DNA of 64,000 nt, from NCBI RefSeq assembly GCF_008087085.1, contig NZ_VIYJ01000002.1, forward strand, positions 372,001 to 436,000, given 5' to 3'. Made by a program: the position numbers and the translations under genes. The notes under the pieces are model-generated. The model saw only the letters and a program-made list of their open reading frames with translations, ran no database searches and had not been told where the DNA came from. Below, one piece after another: positions 1 through 7,227 of this stretch. Source of the DNA: Nocardioides rubriscoriae (GTDB taxonomy: Bacteria; Actinomycetota; Actinomycetes; Propionibacteriales; Nocardioidaceae). Positions within the stretch are counted from its first letter, which is position 1; the number at the start of each line of letters is the position of its first letter.

Positions 1-2
1 TC

Positions 3-293
3 GAGCTGCCGCTGCTGTGGGCCGGTCAGGTTGAGACCGAGCCCGGTGCGGTCTCGGGCTGGCACCACCACGACCGCAACGAGTCGAGCCTCTACGTCGT
101 GCGCGGCGTGCTGCGCTTGGAGTTCGAGGGCCTCGAGGGCTACCTCGAGGCCGGCCCGGGCGACTTCGTCCACGTGCCCGCCTGGACCGTGCACCGCGAG
201 TCCAACCCCGGACGCCAGCCGTCGCTGGCCGTGATCGCCCGGGTCGGCGGCGGGGTCCCGACCGTCAACGTCGACGCCCCGGACGGTCGTTGA
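3..293 (+). CDS. Cupin-domain protein, 5'-truncated by the window edge
   Basis: The reading frame is open from base 3 to the TGA at 291-293. It shows a small beta-barrel cupin pattern: PGAVSGWHHHDRNESS supplies a His-rich metal-binding segment, followed by YVVRGVLRLEF, a GDFVHVPAWTVHRESNP strand with a further His, and a short C-terminus. Cupins of this size bind a metal and act as small oxygenases, isomerases or sugar/ligand sensors; nothing here fixes the substrate. The start lies outside the window, so length and operon context are unknown. Confidence 0.75.
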   Translation, partial: ELPLLWAGQVETEPGAVSGWHHHDRNESSLYVVRGVLRLEFEGLEGYLEAGPGDFVHVPAWTVHRESNPGRQPSLAVIARVGGGVPTVNVDAPDGR

Positions 294-347
294 GCGGTGG
301 CGGGGTGCTGGATGTCGGTGTGGGTCCGTCGGTGTCACGAAGGATCG

Positions 348-954
348 GTGACGACGGCGCGAGAGTCGCCGTCGCAGCCGCGCGGGCTTCGTCGCAGTCG
401 CTGTCTCCAGCGTCCTGGCCGTTGCCGCGTGTGGTGACGCCTCGGACTCACCTCCGTCGAACGCGGTCGAGTGGAAGCCGTGCTCGGACGGCACCGTCCA
501 GGCCGGCACGTGGTTCAACCGTCTGGCCAGTCTCAGGGCGTTGCGGGCCGCCCCCGTGAGGCGCGCGGTCACGTGCACCTTCGAGGGTTCCCGCACTGAC
601 CCGGTGAGCCAGGTGAGCCTCCCGCGGTCGACCGCGACGCAGCTGCAACCTCTGCTCGAAGAAGCCGTGGCGGCTCCGAGCCGGTGCGAGCTCACCGTCT
701 CCGCAGCCACCGCTGTGAGCCTGGTGGTCGCGCAGCTGGAGGACGACTCCGTCGTTGCTTTCGTCATTCCCTCACGCGGCGACCGCTGCGGGTTGCAGCT
801 CTCGGAAGGCAGCTACCTCGTGCCGGGGCTCATCGAGCAGTTGGACTCTGCTCCGCGCGGTTGGCCCGCGGGGCGACCTCGGTCGGGCGCAGCCCTCCTG
901 GCGGCATGGTCGGGCGGAGCCCGGGGTGCGGGACGAGCCAATTGTCCCACATGA
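348..954 (+). pseudogene. Frameshifted small lipoprotein gene
   Basis: A start-like GTG at 348 follows a purine-rich AAGGA, but its frame stops after about 25 codons. The plausible protein continues in the next frame from about 352. It has an Arg-rich N-terminus, a hydrophobic stretch and a lipobox LAVAAC directly followed by GDASDS, then a soluble domain with three further cysteines (WKPCSDGT, AVTCTFEG, SRCELTV). That frame has no ATG, GTG or TTG between its upstream stop (349-351) and the lipobox. One indel near 350-380 would restore a normal secreted lipoprotein of about 200 residues. The last codons read through a palindromic repeat at 901-932, so the original 3' end may also be altered. 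Function is not recognised. Confidence 0.5.
901..932. repeat. Short palindromic (REP-like) repeat, copy 1
   Basis: The unit gcggcatggtcgggcggagc continues into ccg and contains the perfect hairpin core CGGGC-GGA-GCCCG. It lies inside the 3' end of the broken lipoprotein gene. Two close copies are at 1327 and 1861. Confidence 0.7.
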
Positions 955-960
955 CAGGGT

Positions 961-1290
961 GTGACCGTGATCAGCGTCGACGTGGATACGACCTACGACG
1001 ACTCGGGCGAGGAGATTCTGGCGAAGTTCTCCGACGAGAATTGGGAGGTCAACGTCCGCGCCCGAGCATCCGAGTTTCTGACTCTGAGCGACATCCGATC
1101 GTTCGATTGGAACGAGCGTCGCGCCACTAAGGTCGGTCGCTGCGCCGGAACCAACGTATTTTGGTGCTCGGACGGTAAGACCGCAACGATCATGCTCGGT
1201 CACGACGACGAGACCTGGGATGTCGCGTTCTCCTTACCTGTCGAGGTCATCGACGACCTCGTGCGTCAGGTGCGGTCTCCCACTGCCTAG
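961..1290 (+). CDS. Small hypothetical protein
   Basis: This 109-codon ORF starts at GTG 961 (an alternative GTG is two codons later). It is acidic and soluble with no signal peptide or membrane segment. It begins TVISVDVDTTYDD and includes WEVNVRARASEFLTLSD and FWCSDGKTATIMLGHDDE. Its base composition looks less GC-rich than the flanking metabolic genes, suggesting recent acquisition. It is followed at 1327 by a copy of the local palindromic repeat. No family was recognised. An immunity-like or other accessory role is possible but unsupported. Confidence 0.55.
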   Translation: MTVISVDVDTTYDDSGEEILAKFSDENWEVNVRARASEFLTLSDIRSFDWNERRATKVGRCAGTNVFWCSDGKTATIMLGHDDETWDVAFSLPVEVIDDLVRQVRSPTA

Positions 1291-1326
1291 AAACCGACCG
1301 CATATCGGTAGTTCAGCACACTGGAC

Positions 1327-1358
1327 GCGGCATGGTCGGGCGGAGCCCGTTGTGCGGC
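1327..1358. repeat. Short palindromic (REP-like) repeat, copy 2
   Basis: It matches copy 1 over gcggcatggtcgggcggagc plus ccg, with the same CGGGC-GGA-GCCCG hairpin. It sits between two convergent genes (ends at 1290 and 1374), a position where it could also act in transcript termination. Confidence 0.75.
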
Positions 1359-1373
1359 AGACTCGGGCGGCCT

Positions 1374-1808
1374 CTAGTCCTTCGAGTTGGCCTCACAGAT
1401 GAGTGCCGCGGTTCGGAAGTCCACGCTGTCACGCAATCCGCCTCTGGCTTGCTCGATCGGGGTTCCGGTCCTGGCCCAGTAGGTGTCAACGTAGGTCCGC
1501 ATCGTGCGATCCCCGCACGGCAGTGTCAGTGAGTCATCAGGTCCGTTCGCGTCCTGACAACCGCTGTAGTCGGCTGGCAGCTTCTTGCCCGTGCGCCACA
1601 CCGTGTCGCAACTGGGGAGAGATGGTGCCGCCCTCCCATCCGTCTCGGCGGGTCGCTCACTCACCTGTTCTCGTGGGGTCGCTGTTTCCTGGGTGCCGGG
1701 GTCACCGCAGCCCACCAGTACGAAGAAGGCCACGAGCAGGCGTGCGGTGTTAGCCCGTCGAACAAGACTGAGGTTTCGCGGCACCAGCGCCCCATCACTC
1801 ACAAGCAC
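1374..1808 (-). CDS. Small secreted lipoprotein, hypothetical
   Basis: This 144-codon ORF has an N-terminal signal sequence (ARLLVAFFVL) ending in a lipobox LVGC followed by GDPGTQE, so the mature protein is probably lipid-anchored outside the membrane. The mature part is short, with four further cysteines (SCDTVW, GCQDAN, PCGDRT, ICEAN) that could form two disulfides. The start is uncertain: the first GTG at 1808 leaves a long leader before the hydrophobic core, and a later start is possible. It converges with the 961-1290 gene across a palindromic repeat. The function is not recognised. Confidence 0.55.
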   Translation of the reverse strand: MLVSDGALVPRNLSLVRRANTARLLVAFFVLVGCGDPGTQETATPREQVSERPAETDGRAAPSLPSCDTVWRTGKKLPADYSGCQDANGPDDSLTLPCGDRTMRTYVDTYWARTGTPIEQARGGLRDSVDFRTAALICEANSKD

Positions 1809-1860
1809 GATTGGAGCACAGCCGCAGTGGCGTTAGACCGTCGGCACGAGTGCACCGGTT

Positions 1861-1904
1861 GCGGCATGGTCGGGCGGAGCCCGCTGTGCGGCATGGTCGG
1901 ACGG
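1861..1904. repeat. Short palindromic repeat, copy 3 with partial tandem duplication
   Basis: Positions 1861-1892 match copies 1 and 2. From 1888 the element begins a second time (gcggcatggtcgg) and then diverges. It sits just 3' of the 1909-2145 gene. A degenerate fourth copy (ggcatgatcgggcgg) is at 2209-2223. Confidence 0.7.
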
Positions 1905-1908
1905 TGCG

Positions 1909-2145
1909 TTACTTCCCCTCCGCAAGTTCAGATAGCCGTTTGGCACAATCCTCGCAGTCTCGACTCCCGTCGCCGTGGAACGGATTTCGCACGACCACCA
2001 CTGCACTCGCTGCGAGCCCACACAAGGTTCCCTGGTTGTAGACGCCGTGCTGTGTCCCGGCGAACTCGGAGTCGCTGAGGAGATAGCAGGCCGCAGTCCA
2101 GGGGCCGTCCTCGTCGAGAACAATGCCGTTCCGTCTCTCTGTCAC
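1909..2145 (-). CDS. Small hypothetical protein with C-terminal CxxC pair
   Basis: This 78-codon ORF starts at GTG 2145, which lies 6 nt after a TACCGT -10-like hexamer (2152-2157 on the complement), so a leaderless start is plausible. The protein has four cysteines: AACYLL, GTLCGLAA and a C-terminal DCEDCAKRLSEL. The last resembles one knuckle of a zinc-binding site. There is no signal peptide or clear membrane segment. The family is not recognised. It is one of four small genes here, each with a palindromic repeat near its 3' end. Confidence 0.55.
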   Translation of the reverse strand: MTERRNGIVLDEDGPWTAACYLLSDSEFAGTQHGVYNQGTLCGLAASAVVVVRNPFHGDGSRDCEDCAKRLSELAEGK

Positions 2146-2281
2146 TCCGGGACGGTATCGCCGAGCTCAGGTCGTCAACAGCCGGTACAGAACTCCGCCC
2201 GACTCTCGGCATGATCGGGCGGTCTCGGGATCTGCTGCGAACCCGAGGAGCGCACGAGAACCCTTCGGATTCGACTAGTAA

Positions 2282-2310
2282 TCGAACACATCATCGACTA
2301 CAATGTTGTC
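2282..2310 (+). promoter_or_regulatory. Promoter of the DUF222/HNH gene with LexA-like half-conserved box
   Basis: TCGAAC-ACAT-CATCGA at 2282-2297 matches the actinobacterial LexA box (TCGAAC-N4-GTTCGA) perfectly in its left arm and in 4 of 6 positions on the right. It directly precedes a -10 hexamer TACAAT (2299-2304), with ATG 6 nt later. LexA control is inferred; the degenerate right arm makes it uncertain. Confidence 0.4.
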
Positions 2311-3648
2311 ATGACCACGCCGAGCAGCACCATCGACGACTTCCGTCGACACCTGCTCGCGAACGACCGCGACGTCGACCGCACGCTCGAGGCCGACCAG
2401 CGGCGCGTCGAGACGTTGCGCGCGTTGGAGGAGCTCAAGGCTGCGGCGTGCGCGTTGCAGGCCGAGCTGGCGGTCGACCTCGACGCGTCGCGGAGGTCCC
2501 AGCGGTCGGCGGCCGGCGAGCGCGCCGAGCGACAGGGTCGGGGCGTCACCCACGAGGTCGCGTTGGCGCGTCGGGAGTCGCCCCACCGCGGACAGGTGCT
2601 GCTCGGGATGGCCAAGGACCTCGTCGCCGAGCTGCCCCACACCCTGGCGGCGATGCGCGAGGGGCGCCTGAGCGAGTACCGCGCCCAGCTGATCGTCACC
2701 GAGACCTCGGGCCTCGCCTCCGACCTGCGCTCGGCGGTCGACGAGCAGCTGTGCGCCGACCCCCGCACCCTCGACGGGGTCGGCACCCGCCGGCTCGCCG
2801 GGATGGCACGCCGTGCCGCGCAGCAGCTCGACCCCGCGGCCGCGGTGCGGCGCAACCGACGAGCGGTCGGTGACCGCCACGTGTCCACCCGTCCCGCTCC
2901 GGACGGGATGGTCTACTTCTCCGCGCTGGTCCCGCTCGTGCAGGGCGTCGCCATGTACGCCGCGCTCAAGAAGGCCGCCGACCAGGTCGTCGGCGCCGGC
3001 GACCCGCTCGGTCGCACCCGCAGCCAGGTGATGGCCGACGTGCTCGTCGAGCGCGTCACCGGTCAGACCGCAGCCGACGACGTCGCCGTGCAGGTCGACC
3101 TCGTGCTGTCCGACACCACCCTGCTCGGCGGAGGCACCGATCCGGCGCTGGTCCCCGGTCACGGCGACATACCTGCTGAGATCGCGCGGCACCTGGTCGC
3201 CCACGCGGTCGACGTCGGCGCCGCGTGGGTCCGGCGGTTCTACGCCGACCCGTCCGGCCGGCTGGTCGCCATGGCCACCAACCAGCGGCTGACCACCGAC
3301 GGGTTGTCGACGTTCCTCCGCATCCGTGACCAAGGGATCTGCCGCACCCCTTGGTGCGACGCGCCCATCCGTCACGACGACCACGTCCGGTCCGCCGCCG
3401 CGGGCGGGCCGACCACGGAGGCCAACACCCAAGGACTGTGCGAGGCCTGCGACTACGCCAAGCAGGCCACCGGCTGGCAGCAGGTCGTCGTCGACGACCC
3501 CAGCGGCCGCCACCGGGTCGACACCGTCACGCCCACCGGGCACCGCCACGTGTCCATCGCGCCGTCTCCGCCGCGACCGGCGCGGGCGAGCACGACAACG
3601 GCGGCGTCAGCAGGCGAGCAACGGTTCCGCGCGGCCCTCGCCGCCTGA
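2311..3648 (+). CDS. DUF222 / HNH endonuclease-domain protein (13E12-type)
   Basis: The protein has 445 residues. The N-terminal two thirds is an alpha-helical DUF222 domain (starting MTTPSSTIDDFRRHLL; QGRGVTHEVALARRESP and RLSEYRAQLIVTET are typical). The C-terminal HNH nuclease signature runs from ICRTPWCDAPIRHDDHVRS to GGPTTEANTQGLCEACDYAK, with two Cys pairs and the central His residues. Such proteins are multicopy in actinobacteria and in mycobacteria belong to the 13E12 repeat family; their cellular role is unclear. The start is ATG 2311, 6 nt after TACAAT. A second, broken member is at 15190-16460. Confidence 0.9.
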   Translation: MTTPSSTIDDFRRHLLANDRDVDRTLEADQRRVETLRALEELKAAACALQAELAVDLDASRRSQRSAAGERAERQGRGVTHEVALARRESPHRGQVLLGMAKDLVAELPHTLAAMREGRLSEYRAQLIVTETSGLASDLRSAVDEQLCADPRTLDGVGTRRLAGMARRAAQQLDPAAAVRRNRRAVGDRHVSTRPAPDGMVYFSALVPLVQGVAMYAALKKAADQVVGAGDPLGRTRSQVMADVLVERVTGQTAADDVAVQVDLVLSDTTLLGGGTDPALVPGHGDIPAEIARHLVAHAVDVGAAWVRRFYADPSGRLVAMATNQRLTTDGLSTFLRIRDQGICRTPWCDAPIRHDDHVRSAAAGGPTTEANTQGLCEACDYAKQATGWQQVVVDDPSGRHRVDTVTPTGHRHVSIAPSPPRPARASTTTAASAGEQRFRAALAA

Positions 3649-3658
3649 CGAAGCAGGG

Positions 3659-3778
3659 TCAGAGCCGGGTGCGGGTGGGGCTCGCGAGCATCCCGGTGGG
3701 GTAGCTGTCGCCGTCGGCCTCGACGGTCTCGGTGGTGTCGGCGGCGTCGGTGCGGTTCTGGGCGTCGTCGAGAGTCAT
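3659..3778 (-). CDS. 39-residue small ORF of unknown function
   Basis: The complement encodes MTLDDAQNRTDAADTTE and then VEADGDSYPTGMLASP, ending TRTRL. ATG at 3778 lies exactly 6 nt after a TAGGGT -10 hexamer (3785-3790 on the complement). This is the same geometry as the other leaderless starts in the window and is the main reason to believe the ORF. The product is acidic, Thr/Asp-rich and has no hydrophobic segment. It ends 10 bases from the stop of the convergent HNH gene. Its shape (acidic leader, short tail) would suit a peptide precursor, but no modification genes adjoin. Confidence 0.4.
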   Translation of the reverse strand: MTLDDAQNRTDAADTTETVEADGDSYPTGMLASPTRTRL

Positions 3779-3909
3779 GGCCCCACCCTAGGAAGCGCAC
3801 GTGTCCGGCGACGACTCGAAACGGCTACAACCGGGCAACATCGCCTGTCGTCTTGGTCACACCGCGCGCGACGACGCTGCGCCGACCCCCTGGTGGCTAG
3901 GATCGCGAC

Positions 3910-4182
3910 GTGACCCAGGCCCCTGTCCGCCCGCTCCGTCCGGAGCCCGAGGTGGACCCGACGTTCCTGATGTTCGCGAGCCGCTCGGTGGCCGTCCACC
4001 TGGTCCGTGGCCTGCTGGGCCTCGTCGCGCTGGTCACCGGCATCGCGTTGGCCTCCCAGTCGGGCTGGTGGCTGCTGCTGCTGCCGCTGACCGTCGTGCT
4101 GTGGCGCGGCTGCCCGACCTGCTGGGTGATGGGGCTGATCGCGACGCGTGGGCGCGCCGCGTCCTGCGCGATCAAGCGTTAG
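3910..4182 (+). CDS. Small membrane protein with CPTCW motif
   Basis: The ORF has 90 codons. The start is GTG 3910, 6 nt after TAGGAT (3898-3903), consistent with a leaderless mRNA. The central region (LVRGLLGLVALVTGIALAS and GWWLLLLPLTVVLW) forms two closely spaced membrane segments. They are followed by GCPTCWVMGLI, a Cys-x2-Cys pair seen in small DUF2892-like inner-membrane proteins. Its stop (4180-4182) overlaps the stop of the convergent fadE33 as TTAG. No enzymatic role is evident. Confidence 0.7.
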   Translation: MTQAPVRPLRPEPEVDPTFLMFASRSVAVHLVRGLLGLVALVTGIALASQSGWWLLLLPLTVVLWRGCPTCWVMGLIATRGRAASCAIKR

Positions 4183-5180
4183 AGCTCGACCAGCGCCCGG
4201 TGCTGGTGCGGCTGGCCGAAGAGCTGGCCGACCGCGTGGGCGCGCTTGAACACCAGGTGGGCGTCGTGCTCCCAGGTGATGGCGATCCCGCCGTGGAGCT
4301 GGACCGTCTCACCGGCCACGTGGGCCGCGGCCTCGCCGCAGTAGGACCCGGCCACGTGGGCCAGCTCGCCCTGGTCGTCGTGACGCGAGGACACGGCGTA
4401 CGACGCCGCCCACGACGCCGAGCGCGCCATCTCGACCCGCACGAGCATGTCGGCCATCCGGTGCTTGAGCGCCTGGAACGACCCGATCGGTCGCCCGAAC
4501 TGCACGCGCGTCTTGCTGTAGGCCACGGTCATCTCGAGCCCGCGGGCGGCGACGCCGGTGGCCAGCGCGGCCGCTCCGACGGTGCCGACGAGCGTGGCCC
4601 GCTCGCGGGCGGCACGGGAGGCGTCGGCGTCGCCGATGGGCGTCGTGGTCGCGCCGTCGAGGTCGACCTGGGCCAGGCGGAGGGTCTGGTCGACCGAGCC
4701 CAGTCGCATACACCGCGCGCTGGCGGGGTCGACCTCGACCAGCCCGGCGTCGGTGGCGGCGACCAGCACGGTCGCGAGGTCGCCGTCGAGGACGGCGGCG
4801 CCCGACCCGTCGACGAAGGCGGCGACCTCGCCGGCCGCGATGCGGGGGAGCAGTCGCGCCCTGGCGTCGGCGTCGGCCCCGGCCAGCAGGGCCTCGGCGG
4901 TGATCAGCGAGGACAGCAGCGGGCTGGGCGCGAGGGAGCGCCCGACCTCCTCGAGCACCAGCAGAGACTCGAAGAGCGAGAAGCCGGCGCCGTCGTAGGC
5001 CTCGGGGATCGCCAGGGCGGCCGCGCCGATCTGCTCGACGAGCGTCTGCCACAGCGCCTCGTCGTGACCGGCGTCCGACGCGATCGCCGCGCGCACCGCG
5101 CGGGGGTCGGCGCGCTTGGCCAGCAGCCCGCGGACGGTGGTCACGAGCTCCTGCTGCTCCTCGGACAGGCCGAACTCCAT
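4179..5180 (-). CDS. fadE33: Acyl-CoA dehydrogenase FadE33 / IpdE2 subunit
   Basis: The protein has 333 residues. The start ATG at 5180 begins MEFGLSEEQQELVTTVRGLL and overlaps the stop of fadE32 as ATGA. It has the ACAD fold: an N-terminal helical domain, a divergent middle, and a C-terminal domain with YSKTRVQFGRPIGSFQALKH and LHGGIAITWEHD. By family knowledge FadE33 (IpdE2) pairs with FadE30 (IpdE1) as a heterotetrameric FAD dehydrogenase acting on the CoA thioester of the HIP degradation pathway. Gene order fadD3-fadE31-fadE32-fadE33 is the same as in Mycobacterium tuberculosis (Rv3561-Rv3564), which supports the assignment. It is the last gene of the operon starting at the KstR2 promoter near 8750. 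Confidence 0.85.
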   Translation of the reverse strand: MEFGLSEEQQELVTTVRGLLAKRADPRAVRAAIASDAGHDEALWQTLVEQIGAAALAIPEAYDGAGFSLFESLLVLEEVGRSLAPSPLLSSLITAEALLAGADADARARLLPRIAAGEVAAFVDGSGAAVLDGDLATVLVAATDAGLVEVDPASARCMRLGSVDQTLRLAQVDLDGATTTPIGDADASRAARERATLVGTVGAAALATGVAARGLEMTVAYSKTRVQFGRPIGSFQALKHRMADMLVRVEMARSASWAASYAVSSRHDDQGELAHVAGSYCGEAAAHVAGETVQLHGGIAITWEHDAHLVFKRAHAVGQLFGQPHQHRALVEL

Positions 5181-6067
5181 CAGCGGGTCCCTCCCGCCAC
5201 GAGGTCCTGCAGCAGCCGCTCGCGGTGGAAGGCGGGGGTGCCCCACGCGGTGACCAGGGCGCGGATCTTGGTGATCCACAGGCTCAGGTCGAACTCGGCG
5301 GTGTAGCCGATCGCGCCGTGCACCTGCAGGCCGGTGCGCGATGCGAGGTAGGCCGCGTCGGCGCAGGCGACCTTGGCCGCGCTCGGCGACACCTCGCCCA
5401 GGGCGGCGGCGAAGACCAGGGGCCGGGCGAAGTCGAGGGCGATGCGCACGTCCGCGAGGGCGTGCTTGATCGCCTGGTAGCTGCCGATCTCGCGACCGAA
5501 CTGCTTGCGCTGCTTGACGTAGGTCACCGCGTCGGCGAGCACCCGCTCGCCGGCCCCCAGCAGCTGTGCGGAGGTGGCCAGCACGGCGGCGTCGAACGCC
5601 GCCGGGTCGGTCTCGCCCGTGCCCGACACCTCGAAGAGCCGGCGGGTCCGGTCGACGGAGACGTGCCGCGGGCCCACGGCGTCGGCCGCGACGGGGGTGG
5701 TGCCGACGTAGACGTGGTCGGCGACGTCGGCGTCGAGCGCGAGGGGCACGTGGGGCGGCAGGGCCAGCGTCGCGACGCCCTCGACCTCGTGGCCCAGCGC
5801 GACCGGGAGGTACGCCGCCGACTCGACCCACGGGCCGGGCACGGCGTGGCGGCCCAAGGCCTCGAACGCGACCGCCACCTCGACCAGCGAGGCCTCCGTG
5901 GCGAGCATCGTGACCCCGAGATCGGCCACGCGCTTCCAGAGCCCGAGCCCGGGACCGGTGTCGTCGTCGGCCCAGGCACGGGCGACCGCGACGGTGTCGC
6001 TGGAGGCCAGGAGGCCCTCGAGGGCCCGGGCCAGGTCGTGCTGGTCGTCGGTGAGCTCGAACCTCAC
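5180..6067 (-). CDS. fadE32: Acyl-CoA dehydrogenase FadE32
   Basis: The protein has 295 residues, shorter than a classical ACAD (about 380), as usual for the alpha-beta heteromeric steroid ACADs. The start is GTG 6067, overlapping the fadE31 stop as GTGA; the protein begins VRFELTDDQHDLARALEG. The C-terminal half has YVKQRKQFGREIGSYQAIKH and VHGAIGYTAEFDLSLW. The middle, FAD-contacting beta-domain is reduced. It is assigned by position between fadE31 and fadE33. FadE31/FadE32 probably form one complex acting in late ring degradation, but the exact substrate is not settled from sequence. Confidence 0.8.
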   Translation of the reverse strand: MRFELTDDQHDLARALEGLLASSDTVAVARAWADDDTGPGLGLWKRVADLGVTMLATEASLVEVAVAFEALGRHAVPGPWVESAAYLPVALGHEVEGVATLALPPHVPLALDADVADHVYVGTTPVAADAVGPRHVSVDRTRRLFEVSGTGETDPAAFDAAVLATSAQLLGAGERVLADAVTYVKQRKQFGREIGSYQAIKHALADVRIALDFARPLVFAAALGEVSPSAAKVACADAAYLASRTGLQVHGAIGYTAEFDLSLWITKIRALVTAWGTPAFHRERLLQDLVAGGTR

Positions 6068-7224
6068 TTCTGGACCCCCTTCGGCTCGCGGGGAAGGCCG
6101 AGGATGCGCTCGGCGACGATGTTGCGCTGCACCTCGTTGGTGCCGGCGTAGATCGGGCCCGAGAGCGAGAACGTGTAGCCGTCGAGCCAGCGCGACTCGA
6201 GCTCGGCGTCGGCGCCGAGCACGTCGAGGGCCGTCTCGTGCAGGGCGATGTCGAGCTCGGACCAGAACACCTTGTTGGCCGAGCCGGCCGCACCGATGTC
6301 GCCACCGGCGGCCAGGCGGGTCACGGTGCCCCACGTGTAGAAGCGGTAGGCCTGTGCCTTGACCCAGGCGTCGACCACGCCCGCCTGCGTGACCGCGCGG
6401 CTCGTGGCGTCGTCGGACGCGCGCCACAGGTCGACGAGCCGGTCGGCAGCCGCGCAGAACCGGCCGGGGGAGCGCAGCGAGAGGCCGCGCTCGTTGCCGG
6501 CGGTGCTCATGGCGACGTTCCAGCCCGCACCGACCCCGCCGAGCACGTCGGCGTCGGGCACGAAGACCTCGTCGAAGAAGATCTCGGCGAAACCGGCCTC
6601 CCCGTCGAGCTGGGCGATCGGCCGCACCGTGACCCCGTCGGCGTCGAGCGGGAAGAGGAAGTAGGTCAGCCCGGCGTGGCGCTGGGCCTCGGGGTCGGAG
6701 CGGAACAGGCCGAAGCCCCAGTGGGCCAGCGCGGCCCGCGACGACCAGGTCTTCTGGCCGTTGAGCACCCAGCCGCCGCGGACGTCGTCACGACGGGCCG
6801 TCGAGCGCAGGCTCGCGAGGTCGGACCCGGCCTCGGGCTCCGACCAGCACTGCGCCCACACCTGCTCGCCGGTCGCCATGCTCGGCAGGAAGCGGTCCTG
6901 CTGCTCCTGGGTGCCGTGGTCGAAGAGGATCGGTGCGAGCAGGAAGATGCCGTTCTGGCTGACCCGCAGCGGTGCGCCGGCGCGGTAGTACTCCTCCTCG
7001 AAGATCACCCACTCGACCAACGAGGCCTCGCGGCCGTGGTACTCCCGCGGCCAGGAGACGACCGACCACCGTGCGGCGGCCAACCGGGCCTCCCACTCCT
7101 GGTGGAGCACCCACCCCTCGGGGGTGTCGAGCGAGGGCAGCGGCTCAGCCGGCACGTTGGCCGCCAGCCACGCACGCGCCTCGGCCTGGAACGCCAGCTC
7201 GGACTCGGACAGCTGCAGGTCCAC
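6064..7224 (-). CDS. fadE31: Acyl-CoA dehydrogenase FadE31
   Basis: The protein is full length at 386 residues, starting at GTG 7224 with VDLQLSESELAFQAEARAWL. Motifs of a complete FAD-binding ACAD are present: AQCWSEPEAGSDLASLRSTA, LNGQKTWSSRA, and the C-terminal YAGTNEVQRNIVAERILGLP. In M. tuberculosis fadE31 is in the KstR2 regulon next to fadD3, as here. Only 3 bases separate it from the fadD3 stop, so the two are cotranscribed. It likely pairs with FadE32 or FadE33 in HIP-CoA beta-oxidation. Confidence 0.85.
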   Translation of the reverse strand: MDLQLSESELAFQAEARAWLAANVPAEPLPSLDTPEGWVLHQEWEARLAAARWSVVSWPREYHGREASLVEWVIFEEEYYRAGAPLRVSQNGIFLLAPILFDHGTQEQQDRFLPSMATGEQVWAQCWSEPEAGSDLASLRSTARRDDVRGGWVLNGQKTWSSRAALAHWGFGLFRSDPEAQRHAGLTYFLFPLDADGVTVRPIAQLDGEAGFAEIFFDEVFVPDADVLGGVGAGWNVAMSTAGNERGLSLRSPGRFCAAADRLVDLWRASDDATSRAVTQAGVVDAWVKAQAYRFYTWGTVTRLAAGGDIGAAGSANKVFWSELDIALHETALDVLGADAELESRWLDGYTFSLSGPIYAGTNEVQRNIVAERILGLPREPKGVQK

Positions 7225-7227
7225 GGT

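Noticed and set aside
901-2223. Integron-type gene cassettes with attC sites
   Set aside because: The repeats lack the RYYYAAC/GTTRRRY core sites, all have one orientation, and no integrase is present in the window.
2275-3549. Long minus-strand frame opposite the DUF222/HNH gene
   Set aside because: It has low-complexity Val/Gly/Arg/Asp composition without domain pattern, and covers a well-supported gene.
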